Shown here: in pieces, positions 1 to 12,400 of the stretch
How positions within the stretch are numbered: the stretch's first letter is position 1
Layout of the letters: each line of letters starts with the position of its first letter
Assembly (NCBI GenBank): GCA_964019135.1
Contig: OZ025249.1
Coordinates: 14,533,088-14,597,087, forward strand
From: Arenicola marina
Taxonomy: Eukaryota; Annelida; Polychaeta; Arenicolidae
Length of the DNA: 64,000 nucleotides
Direction: 5' to 3'
The notes under the pieces: generated by a model
Database searches by the model: none
The model's input: the letters and a program-made list of their open reading frames with translations, nothing else
Told to the model about the DNA's origin: nothing
Program-made: the position numbers and the translations under genes

Positions 1-612
1 AGTCGGCGATGTTAGTCGATGTGGCGGCCAGGGAGGATGGGGGGAGTAGGTAGCAGGGGTGGAAAAAGTGTTAAGCCGTTAACACCGGGAGAATCAGGAG
101 TATACATCAAAGTGGTGCGACATGTTATTAAGATTAAAGATAAAAGTTAAAAGTTTTATTTAACGTCGTTATGTAAATGACTTGGTATGGTCAAGGAGGT
201 ATGGTCTCCTTGATTCTGCTCTCGCATGTACATAACAGCATTTTCATTTTTAATTCGCAGCTATGATTACGGCAAATTATTTAGACAATTTGAGATGCCA
301 GCGACGATCTCATTAACTTTAAAAGAGGTGAGATCGCTGGGGGGGATGGTGGGGGGGGGGGGGGGGGTAGCACGTGACACCGTGAAGTCGGGAATGTATA
401 TATATGGTCGAATGGATATCCTGATAATTTGTTTATGGGTTGTTTCCCAGTTGCAATTAGTAGATAACACACGTACGCATATTGCGGCTTCCGTAGGTCG
501 GTACCAGTAGGCCAGTAGCGGATATTTTGGTATAAAACGGTCTGATCTTCCACATAGCCGGTCTCATTTTGATGCTGTTGGCCACCCGCGTAGATCGCCG
601 TATTTTGCGGAA
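1..612. other. 5' flank, no gene recognised
   Basis: No open frame with a recognisable domain on either strand. A run of 17 G lies at 351-367, and the short open frames that cross it are products of that run. The first supported coding exon starts at 613. Confidence 0.5.
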
Positions 613-3277
613 ATGAGTTCGGATTTGTGTATTGTGTGCCAGACTACGGTACGGCCACGGCAAGAGGCATTACAGTGTGACGGGTGTGAATTCTGGCAAC
701 ACAGAACATGCGGAACGGGTGAGTCTTATTCGTTTGTCAGCGGGGCTTTCCTGTACGGTGATAATATATGATTTAGTCTATTGCGTAATATTGACACAGT
801 TAGACAATGTAATTGATAAATTTAACATTGTCATTTTTTATTTGGTCTGATCGTGAATAAATCACTGTGCGTCATCTTTCAGGGATCACCAGAGACGAGT
901 ACCGCAAACTGGTGCGGGAGGAGAGAACCATCGAGTGGCAATGCCATAATTGTACTCTGATTGTCAGCGAAAGATCGGTAAGTACCTTTACCTCTCAAAC
1001 ATTAATCATTCCAAATTAGTAGAACTTACATTTTAAGGATCGTGTGTAATATTATAATGAGTAATACTATCGATAAAGTACGATATCATCATGGTCAAAC
1101 TCATGGTTAACTTTTTATTCAGATAGCGGCCATAGATCCAGTGGCAAACAGCACATGCCACTTAATTTTGACTCCGGAACAGGCGGCTTCTGGTCACTTT
1201 GAACTTGACCATTCGTTTTCATTCGACATCATTATGGACATCATTATGGACACCATCACATTTAATTCAATGCATCTTTTGTCCCATATGTCACTCTTTA
1301 GAATTTCACGGAAGTAGACGTGACGCTGCCCGCCTTTGTGGAGCGGGAGGTTGTCCAGGAGGACACCCTGCTGGAAACCCCGGAGGCCACCGGAGATGTA
1401 TATGAGGACAAGCAATTTGAGCTTGTGGTCGAATCGTCTCAGCGAGGCCGATGCAAGCTGTACGAAAGGGCCGGCTACAGTTACAACATCAGCAGAAAAA
1501 ATGGTAAATTTCGTATCATCACCCGATTTTCATTATTGTCAGTATTTCCTTTGCAAAGTGACTAGATAACTTTTTCGTTAACGTGTCATCATTTGATTTC
1601 AAATTGACTTGAGTGATTGATTGCAGTATTATAATCGATTGATTGCAGTATTTTAATTAGTTGATTGCAGTATTATAATTAGTTGATTGCAGTATTATAA
1701 TTAATGTATATTTCAGATAAATGCACAATGTGGCGCTGCAGCGTGCGCAACGCCAATGTGAAGTGTAAAGCGACTGTGAAGCAAGTGGAGGGTGCCTTCA
1801 CCCCAGGGCCCCAGGTCCATACCCATTCGCCGCTATTGGGAGGTGCAGTAGCTGCCCGGATATCGAAGGATGTAAAGGAACAAGCGACGCGAGACCTGTT
1901 CAGGTATAACTAAAAAACTTGTCTGAAAGATAAAAATACTCCGCTTATTCTAGTTTTAGATTAACTATTATCTATTTATATAATTAACATTTTATTCCAA
2001 AGAGGTCAATACTGTATAATTGATAACAGATTGGGCTAATATACATACAATGCATATAATTTCCATTTCTGCTTTTTTTCGCATCAGTTCGGCATCTAAA
2101 CTGACGGAGGCCGCTCTAGACACGCATTTGGGTCCTGAGCCATGTCCTGCGCTGTCAACACTCCCATCGCTTCAACGGAAGACAAATTATGCCCGCCAGA
2201 AGAGCCGGCCTGTGGAACCACAGGACATGGACTTCGTCCTGCAGGACCAGCATATCCCGGAAGACTTCTTACAGACAGACGTAAAGGTCGACGGAAAGCG
2301 ACACATCATCCTGGCGACGTCCCGGCAACTCGATCTGCTGCTCCATGCCAAGGGTTGGTACGCCGACGGCACGTTCCGAGTCGTCCGCCAACCGTTCATG
2401 CAGCTCTGGTCTCTGCACGCCTTCGTCAGGGACGGCGATAAGTCCAAGCAAGTCCCGCTGGTCTTCTGTTTGATGACAAGTCGCAGGAGGGCCGATTATA
2501 AGGCCGTGGTGAGAGCCGTGCTCGACCTGCTGCCCAGGGATCCGGCGGTGCAGGAGGTCGTTCTGGACTTTGAGAAGGCAGCGTGGCGGGCGTTCGCGTC
2601 CGTTTTGCCCCAACTGCATATACGCGGATGTTCCTTCCACTGGGGCCAGGCCGTGTATAGGAAAACACAGGAGCTTGGCCTCAGTGGCGCGTACATGCAG
2701 AACAGGGGGACACACAAGCTAGTGAGACGACTGCTAGGTTTGAACCTCCTTCCGGCTGAACACATCGCTCCTGTCTTCGAAAAGTTGGCCGTGAAGGCGG
2801 ATGAAGGCGCCACGAAGGACCTACTGGAGTACGTCCGGAAGAACTGGATTCAAAGCACCGTCTGGCCGCCAACGCACTGGTCAGGCTTCGGCCTCGGCAT
2901 CAGGACGAACAATGACGTAGAGGGATGGCATACTCGTCTCCGTTCCCGAGGGAAGGCGAATATTCTACCTTCTGGTGGAAGTGCTCCACAAGGAGGCCGA
3001 ATCCATCCTCGTCACTTTGCGTCTATTGTTCGAGGGGAAACTGTGCCGGATGCAGCGACAGCGGTGGTGTGGCGAGTTCACCACGAGATGTGGCGAGATA
3101 TGGCGAGTTCACCAGAAAATGTGGCGAGTTCACCGGTCCGTTTGTGGCGAGTTCTCTTGTGGCGAGTTCGTTTTGTGGCGAGTTATCTGTAAACCCCCAC
3201 ACACACACATTGGCAATCACGGGCGACTGGCTCTGCACGTTCACTTCAACCAGTACTGCATTCTAACTCCAGTTTAG
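613..3277 (+). CDS. PHD finger-FLYWCH-MULE transposase-domain protein (multi-exon, frame broken near 3' end)
   Basis: Proposed exons: 613-718, 883-977, 1302-1503, 1717-1903 and 2088 to about 3277, joined in phases 1, 0, 1 and 2 by GT-AG introns. Exons 1-2 give a PHD-type zinc finger (CIVC, CDGC, FWQHRTC, CHNC). Exons 3-4 give a FLYWCH-like finger (MWRCSV, then Cys, then HTHSP). The last exon carries a MULE transposase domain with DGTF, LDFEKAAW, FHWGQAVY and NDVEGWH, so plausible D, D and E residues are all present. After DVEGWH (about 2935-2965) the homologous reading moves to another frame (FYLLVEVLHKEAESIL, 2963 onward), so this copy carries a frameshift, a sequence error or an unseen intron. 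The 3' end then runs into short repeats. I see no terminal inverted repeats next to it, so it is either a host gene derived from a MULE or a decayed transposase. The start at 613 is the first Met before the PHD finger; upstream exons are possible. Confidence 0.7.
1615..1702 (+). repeat. 22-bp tandem repeat next to a 3' splice site
   Basis: Four copies of a 22-bp unit containing TTGATTGCAGTATT lie 14 bp before the acceptor of the second FLYWCH exon (1717). Each unit has a CAG, but with a poor pyrimidine tract. Confidence 0.85.
3065..3185 (+). repeat. Short degenerate repeat GTGGCGAGTTCACC
   Basis: Seven or more imperfect copies of a GGCGAGTT-containing unit sit at the end of the MULE-domain exon. 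They make the C-terminal protein sequence here unreliable. Confidence 0.7.
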
Positions 3278-3368
3278 CACTTCACATGGTCGAGGTAAAC
3301 GTTCTGCGGAGAACACACTCAGATATATGTTGTCTTCTGGGAGAGGTAATTCACCGTGTACAAGGAAC

Positions 3369-3447
3369 ATGGCGTCCGGTGGAGGGAGGTGCCACTTCCT
3401 GGTAGCCGCCATCACCTGTATGGTCATAGCCAGATATAACGTCTCAG
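3369..3447 (+). CDS. Receptor exon 1: signal peptide
   Basis: Encodes a short polar start, then the hydrophobic stretch FLVAAITCMVIA, and ends at CAG|GTGGGT in phase 1. It is separated from exon 2 by a 4.6-kb intron that is mostly minisatellite, so the link rests on phase and leader character. Confidence 0.6.
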
Positions 3448-6400
3448 GTGGGTGACAGAATCACTATCAGACAGTCATATCAACTCTTCCAATACCAATA
3501 TATGTATGTACATAAGTTTCTATATCGTGATGTATAATATATATATCTTGGATATAGATATCACATATATACACCATAGGATGACGTCTGGCTGTCTAAG
3601 TCGTATTAATCAATCGGTCATGTGGAAGAGCAATATACCTATATCAGGTATTGTTCACGTATTGCTCCAACCTCAAACCAAACACTGAGGCTCGATACGC
3701 TTTGAATTTAGCTATGGTTGGTTGGTTAAGTAGCACGCTTTGACCGAGGTATGGCATATCGTGACGATGTGAACGGTATAGAGAACCCCTGTCTCCCTGA
3801 GTCTTGCGAAATGTATGGGTTATTTAGCGTGCACAAACATATGTATTTGCATAGATGGGGTTCGAACCACGCACCAACGCTTGGGCTATTAGAACAAAAA
3901 TAGTCGATAGCCAAAGATACACCACGTCGACACGACACCACGTCGACAGCCAGTCACCTGACACCACATCGACAGCCAGTGACACGACACCACGTCGACA
4001 GCCAGTGACACGACACCATGTCGACAGCCAGTGACACAACGCCACGTCGAAAGCCAGTGACACGACACCACGCAGTGACACGAGACCACGTCAACAGCCA
4101 GTGACACGACACCACGTCGACATCCAGTGACACACCACCTCGACAGTCAGTGACATGACCCCACGTCGACAGCCAGTGACACGACACCACGTCGACAGCC
4201 AGTGACATGACACCACGTCGACAGCCAGTGACACGAGACCACGTCGACAGCCAGTGACATGACACCACGTCGACAGCCATTGACACGACACAACGTCGAC
4301 AGGCATTGACACGACACAACGTCGACAGCCATTGACACAACACCACGTCGAACGCCTGTGACACCGACGCCACGTCGAACGCCAGTGACACCGACGCCAC
4401 GTCGAACGCCAGTGACACCGACTCCACGTCGACAGCCAGTGACACGACACCACGTCGACAGCCATTGACACAACACCACGTGAACAGCCATTGACACGAC
4501 ACAACGTCGACAGTCACTGACACGACACCACGTTGACAGTCAGTGACACGACACCACGTCGATAGTCAGTGACACACCACGTCGACAGTCAGTGACACGA
4601 CACCACGTCGACATCCAGTGACACGACACCACTTCGAACGCCAGTGACACCGACGCCACGTCGAACGCCAGTGACACCGACGCCACGTCGAACGCCAGTG
4701 ACACCGACGCCACGTCGACAGCCAGTGACACGACACCACGTCGACAGTCAGTGACACACCACGTCGACAGCCATTGACACGACACCACGTCGAACGCCAG
4801 TGACACCGACGCCACGTCGAACGCGAGTGACACCGACGCCACGTTGACAGCCAGTGACACGACACCACGTCGACAGCCAGTGACACGACACCACGTCGAC
4901 AGCCAGTGACACGACACCACGTCGACAGCCAGTGCCACGACACCACGTCGACAGCCAGTGACAAAACACCATGTCGACAGTCAGTGACACACCACGTGGA
5001 CAGCCATTGACACGAAACCACGTCGACCGCCAGTGACACCGACGCCACGTCGAACGCCAGTGACACCGACGTCAGGTCGAACGCCAGTGACACCGACGCC
5101 ACGACGACAGCCAGTGACAAGACTCCACCTCGACAGCCATTGACACGACACAACGTCGACAGTCAGTGACACGACACCATATTGACAACCAGTGACACGA
5201 CACCACGTCCACAGCCAGTGACACGACTCTACGTCGACAGTTAGTGACACACCACGTGGACAGCCATTGACACGACACCACGTCGAACGCCAGTGACACC
5301 GACGCCTCGTCGAAAGCCAGTGACTCCGACACCACGTCGAACGCCAGTGACACCGACGCCACGTCGAACGCCAGTGACACCGACGCCACGTCGACACCCA
5401 GTGACACGACACCACGTCGAAGGCCAGTGACACGACACCACGTCGGCAGCCGATGACACGACACCACGTCGACAGCTAGTGACACGAGACCCCGTCGACA
5501 GTCAGTGATACACCACGTCGACAGCCACTTACACGACACCACGTCGAAACCCAGTGACACGACACCACGTCGACAGCCAGTGACACGACACCACGTCGAC
5601 AATCAGTGACACGACACCACGTCGACAGCCATTGGCATGACACCACGTTGACAGCCAGTGACACAACACCACGTCGACAATGATTGACACACCACGTCGA
5701 CAGCCATTGACACGACACAACGTCGACAGTCAGTGACACGACACCACGTCGACAGCCAGTGACACGACACCACGTCGACAGCCATTGGCATGACACCACG
5801 TTGACAGCCAGTGACACAACACCACGTCGACAATGATTGACACACCACGTCGACAGCCATTGACACGACACAACGTCGACAGTCAGTGACACGACACCAC
5901 GTCGACAGCCAGTGACACGACACCACGTCGACAGTCAGTGACACGACACCACGTCGACAGCCATTGACACGACAACACGTCGACAGCCATTGACACGACA
6001 ACACGTCGACAGCCAGTGACACGACACCACGTCGAACGCCAGTGACACCGACGCCACGTCGACAGCCAGTGACACGACACCACGTCGACAGTCAGTGACA
6101 CAACACCACCTGAACAGCCATTGACACGACACAACGTCGACAGCCATTGACACGACACCACGTCGAACGTCAGTGACACCGACGCCACGTCGAACGCCAG
6201 TGACCCCGACGCCACGTCGAACGCCAGTGACACCGACGCCACGTCGGACGCCAGTGACACGACACAACGTCGATAGTCAGTGACATGACACCACGTTGAC
6301 AACCAGTGACATGACACCACGTCGACAGCCAGTGACACGACACCACGTCGACAGTCAGTGACACGACACCACGTCGAACGCCAGTAACACCGACACCTCG

Positions 6401-9400
6401 TCGAAAGCCAGTGACACCGACACCACGTCGAACGCCAGTGACACCGACGCCACGTCGAACGCCAGTGACACCGACGCCACGTCGAACGCCAGTGACACCG
6501 ACGCCACGTCGACACCCAGTGACACGACACCACGTCGATAGCCAGTGACACGACACCACGTCGGCAGCCGATGACACGACACCACGTCGACAGCTAGTGA
6601 CACGAGACCCCGTCGACAGTCAGTGATACACCACGTCGACAGCCATTCACACGACACCACGTCGAAACCCAGTGACACGACACCACGTCGACAGCCAGTG
6701 ACACGACACCACGTCGACAGTCAGTGACACGACACCACGTCGACAGCCATTGGCATGACACCACGTTGACAGCCAGTGACACAACACCACGTCGACAATG
6801 ATTGACACACCACGTCGACAGCCATTGACACGACACAACGTCGACAGTCAGTGACACGACACCACGTCGACAGCCAGTGACACGACACCACGTCGACAGC
6901 CATTGGCATGACACCACGTTGACAGCCAGTGACACAACACCACGTCGACAATGATTGACACAACACGTCGACAGCCATTGACACGACACAACGTCGACAG
7001 TCAGTGACACGACACCACGTCGACAGCCAGTGACACGACACCACGTCGACAGTCAGTGACACGACACCACGTCGACAGCCATTGACACGACAACACGTCG
7101 ACAGCCATTGACACGACAACACGTCGACAGCCAGTGACACGACACCACGTCGAACGCCAGTGACACCGACGCCACGTCGACAGCCAGTGACACGACACCA
7201 CGTCGACAGTCAGTGACACAACACCACCTGAACAGCCATTGACACGACACAACGTCGACAGCCATTGACACGACACCACGTCGAACGTCAGTGACACCGA
7301 CGCCACGTCGAACGCCAGTGACACCGACGCCACGTCGAACGCCAGTGACACCGACGCCACGTCGGACGCCAGTGACACGACACAACGTCGATAGTCAGTG
7401 ACATGACACCACGTTGACAACCAGTGACATGACACCACGTCGACAGCCAGTGACACGACACCACGTCGACAGTCAGTGACACGACACCACGTCGAATGCC
7501 AGTAACACCGACACCTCGTCGAAAGCCAGTGACACCGACACCACGTCGAACGCCAGTGACACCGACGCCACGTCGAACGCCAGTGACACCGACGCCACGT
7601 CGACAGCCAGTGACACGACACCACGTCGAACGCCAGTGACACCGACGCCACGTCGAACGCCAGTGACACGGACACCACGTCGAACGCCAGTGACACCGAC
7701 GCCACGTCGAACGCCAGTGACACGGACACCACGTCGAACGCTAGTGACACCGACACCATGTCGACAGCCAGTGACACGACACCACGTCGGCAGCCAGTGA
7801 CACCACGTGTACAGCAGGAGACGTACCAATGTGAAGTACAAGTATTTTGTATATATCCCCTTGACCAATATCTATGGATCATTATATTATTTGTTCTATG
7901 AATGCAAAGACTGACAATGTCATTCAATATAAAGTTTCACCTTGTTAAATTGTACACTTGATTCACGAGTAGGCTTGAAAGGTTTCTACGCATGTAAATT
8001 TTGAATCCTTTCCATGTTTCGTAGGCGCCTGTCTGTTCGGGAAGACTTCGGACTGTGAATTCACGTGTCACTGTGCCGGTGGCGACGCCTGTGATCCGGA
8101 CACGGGAGTCTGTCAGGACGAGTGTGCTGAGGACAGTCCTGGTCTGTTCACCTGGAGCGGAGAGGCCTGTCAGATAGGTAAACATTTATCCATCGATTAT
8201 ACTGTTCATAATCCGAAACGGAACTCACCAGGGCACCAATCATTTTTTTTAAATAGCTCACGTAATTCCCGCGTGCCCTATATTGGCGGTGAGGCGATAA
8301 ACGAGAAATACTAACTGCTCAATTGAACCCCTTTATACTTAGGGTTTGCCTAATGTAAGTATGTATACATAATTATTTCAAGGAAAATATTATATTCTGC
8401 AAAACATATAATTGGACGCTGTGTCAGACAGTCTCAGTGTACAAATCCACGTACAGTAACTTGCACATAATTGAGAGAGTGATTGAAGACAACACCAACG
8501 GTCGGTTGTCAATAGGATCAGTCAGTATAATATTGTGCTGTGCACCTTCTAGATATGTAAATCTTAATAGTTCGATGGAATAAGAAATAGATGTGTGTGC
8601 ATGTTTTCAGATATACCAGGATTTACAATATCCTGCGTTTTCCAAAAAATTATCAACTTTACTAGTCTTTATATAGAACCGGGATATGTGGTTTGGTTTC
8701 GCTTTGGACTGGACGAGGGGTGGCCTACAGTTGTTATATTCTCTGTGGACGGGACGTGGACGGCCTACAGTTGTCATATTCCCCATGGACGGGACGTGGG
8801 ACGGCCTACAGTTGTTATATTCCCTATGGACGGGGCGACGGGCGGCTTACAGTTGTTATATTCCCTGTGGACGGGGCGACGGGCGGCCTACAGTTGTTAT
8901 ATTCCCTGTGGACGGGACAATGGGCTGCCTACAGTTGTTATATTTCCATGTGGACGGGACGAGGGGCGGCCTACAGTTGTTATATTCTCTGTGGACGGGA
9001 CGATAGGCGGCCTACAGTTGTTATATTCTCTGTGGGCGGGACGAGGGGCGGCCTACAGTTGTTGTATTCCGTGTGGACGGGACGAGGGGCTGCCTACAGT
9101 TGTTAAATTCCCAGTGGGCGGGACATGGGCGGCCTACAGTTGGTATATTCCCTGTAGACGGGACGAGGGGCGGCCTACATTTGTTATATTCACTGTGGAC
9201 GGGACGAGGGGGGGGGGCTACAGTTGTTATATTTACTGTGGACGGGACGAGGGGCGGCCTACAGTTGTTATATTCACTGTGGACGGGACGAGGGGCGGCC
9301 TACAGTTGTTATAATCCCTGTGGACGGGGCGAGGGGCGGCCTACAGTTGTTATAATCCGTGTGGTCGGGACGAGGAGCGGCCTACAGTTGTTATATTCCC

Positions 9401-12400
9401 TGTGGACGGGATGAGGGGCGGCCTACAGTAATATCATATGTTTGTATCAGGTAACGTGGCACGTGATAAGGACACCAACCAGACAAGGGCGTACGTTAAG
9501 TTGATCAGTGCGTACGCCGTTGATGGAACAGTCGTTGACAGCATTCACACCAGCCAATATAACATCTGCGCTCACCCTGACGCGTCAGGGAATAACCACG
9601 CTATGTGGACCGTGGACCTCGGCGGCGACTACGTCATCCACAACGTCACGGTCTTCAACACCAACGAATTCGGCGGTGAGTTATTTTGTACTGAAGGATT
9701 AGTGATAATGTCAGTAATCGAATCAAATTTCTTTTCGTAACTTTCTATTGTTCAGCACGTCGGTCAGTTTGCGATCGCCCTTCTGACCAAACAGGCACAT
9801 TTTAAGACTGACATTCCAAAAATATCGACCCACCCGGAATGGTTCACTGCGATGAACTTTCAGGCACGTATTTATACCAAAAATATTTGAACCATTGCCA
9901 AATGCTTTGTATCTAAACTGTTATTGTATAATCCACTCAGCAAACAAACAGCAACAAAAGCGTGGATCCTCCCCTCGATATCAGAGTTCTTGAGAATGAC
10001 ACTTAAAGTGTCAGCAGCTTTGTGTTAATATCCAAATAAAGGCTTATTATTGACTAAAAGTTTCTAGCAATTGGCTTCATATGCGTCACGTGACGCCTAG
10101 AAGGCGTCAACATAACGAAAGTGACCAAATTGATATAGCTTTGAATTATATGAATTTGGCGGTTGAAACAGAGTTCAAAGACGCTACAATTGAGCGTTCA
10201 GTCCAGCTTTCATCCACTATATATCTCCGCCACATCTGCAAATGCAGTGACATGGCGTTTCGCACGTTAAATGCTCATAAAATAAAAGGAAAAAGTATGT
10301 CTAGTTTCCAAGGTCGAATCCGAACCCGCTAACACAAGACGTGCCCAAGACGGCCACAGACAACAGTGTGATAGATTTATTTATGAAACGGATAAACTAT
10401 ACAAGTATATATACAACTATACCGTGTGATAGCGATGACGGTGATGGACGGTGGTGGACGCTTATCCCGTAGCCCTTAATTGGCTCCGCAAGGCGATGAA
10501 TTTCCTAATTCCGTCTCCAATTACTCCGCAACAACGTTCTCTTCTCTTTCTCTCCCGCTTTCCCAACTCACATAGACACCAACCAAAACTCTATGCGCCC
10601 GAAAACGGACCCGAATTTTATTTTGTCTTACCGTCTAGTGATGTTTAAATGATGTATTGTCTCTGTATTGTCTCTGCCTGATTGTCAATTCAAATAAAAC
10701 ACAAAACAAAAAACGCCTGGAAATAACCGAAATTTCCGAAATCACGTCATAATCTATAGCACAGATGTATATATTTGTGTGACTGTATAGACCAAATAAA
10801 ACGGCAGAATGTTTTGTATTTTGTGTGTTACTAGTTGTCACTGCACAAGTCTTATGCATTGTCCAGTAATATCCAAATCGGTTGCTAAATAGACAGCCCC
10901 TTTGCTTCCTCGTGTTTTAGTTCAAGTATTATTATACGTAATCCCTGGTTGTACGTACTCCTCGTCCAATTATAATATTGATACCAATTGACAACGTTCA
11001 TGTTTGCATATGGACATAAAACTGGAATTCAGTCAACGGGTTGGTGTCGAAACGTTATTGTAAATGACCTACCACATTTCCACCAGGTCGGATGTTTTTG
11101 GCTGACTTTGATGTGGTTGTGACGGGAGGACCATCCGGGTACCACTCATGTGGTCACTACGACGGAACCGTACCTCAGGCCTCCACTAGTGACGCCTGGA
11201 GAGGTACAGCCAACATCAGCTGTGACGCACATCCGATCGGCAGATACGTCATCATTGAGAAGACTGACGGCAACAGACCTGATCTAATGACGCTGTGTGA
11301 GGTTGTAGTCACCGGACATAAGTACCACAGTAAGTATCCTACCGTTGTACCTTCCTTTTAATCGGCCTAACTAAGTCACGCCTTGATTTCTTTGACGTAT
11401 ATTCTCATTCAGTAAATATAAGGTTTTATAAACAATTTTCATATTAGTGATACACACGAAGCAGAAAGCTGACCACACACACTTACGCGTGCATTTGGAT
11501 ATTTTGTTTGGTGCACAGTCAAAGTATTACCATAACGTTCCACAGATTGTGATGGATGTCAGGACTGTTTTCTGGTCCTTGTGTTCCACAGGTTGTGATG
11601 AGTGTCCCCAGGGCTGTGCTCTTGTTCTTGTGTTCCACAGGTTGTGGTGAGTGTCAGGACTATTTTCTTGTCCTTATGTTCCACAGGTTGCGGTCAGTGT
11701 CAGGACTATTTTCTTGTCCTTATGTTCCACAGGTTGTGGTGAGTGTCAGGACTATTTTCTTGTCCTTATGTTCCACAGGTTGCGGCCAGTGTCGGAACTG
11801 TTCGCAAGTCATTGGATGTCGTTCGTGTTCTGCTTACGGATTAAAGAGGCCGCAGTGCAAGGAAGGTAAGTCTCATTCCGCTACGTAACAAATGGTAATA
11901 TTACTTTGCAACACAATCTTCCCTCACCAACAATTCTTCCACTGGGCTAGTTAATAGCTTTGTCAATGAGAATGATAAATGCCGGTATTACTGTGTAAAT
12001 ACAAAGTACAAAGTGTTACTGTACAATTATCATTAATTAATATATACGGCCATGTTCAAACATTTTTTTTTGTATGACTGGTTAGCGGAAAAGTGTGGCT
12101 TTCTAGTGTGCTACGTCATCACAATTCAGACATCGTTACCACATTGACCGTTTGCCATGATACCGCTTACATTTATTAAAGAGTTCGTATTAGCAAGATC
12201 AGACCGTATGTCAAATAACCATGACTTCCCTTGTGGTAGGCTTTCTCTACATTTGGTTTACGTTTCAGCGTGTGACGTCGGGACGTACGGCCTGAACTGT
12301 GCCGAGAGCTGCACCGGACGTTGTGTGAGCGGCGACCCCAACAGCTGTTCACCCAGTGACGGGTCGTGTCCCGGCGGGTGTCAGGAGTGGTACACGGGAA

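Noticed and set aside
1123-1301. Extra exon between the PHD and FLYWCH exons of the first gene (IAAIDPVANSTC frame)
   Set aside because: Acceptor is plausible but no good donor precedes the stop near 1317, and exon 2 joins 1302 directly in phase 0.
2020-2087. N-terminal extension of the MULE open frame before 2088
   Set aside because: Low-complexity, AT-rich and before a good acceptor (CGCATCAG). The FLYWCH exon splices into 2088 in phase.
3905-7805. CRISPR-like appearance (short repeats, regular spacing)
   Set aside because: Units are directly adjacent with no unique spacers, and the window is intron-bearing animal DNA.
3824-7927. Many overlapping minus-strand open frames of up to 308 codons (repeats of VSLAVDVVSCHWLSTWCR)
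   Set aside because: They run in all three frames through a 26/27-bp minisatellite. Three units make 26 codons without a stop, so the frames are a by-product of the repeat and have no start, splice or domain evidence.
8595-9414. Open frames of 106-239 codons in three plus-strand frames
   Set aside because: Produced by the 41-bp array in receptor intron 2. The real exon 3 starts at 9451.
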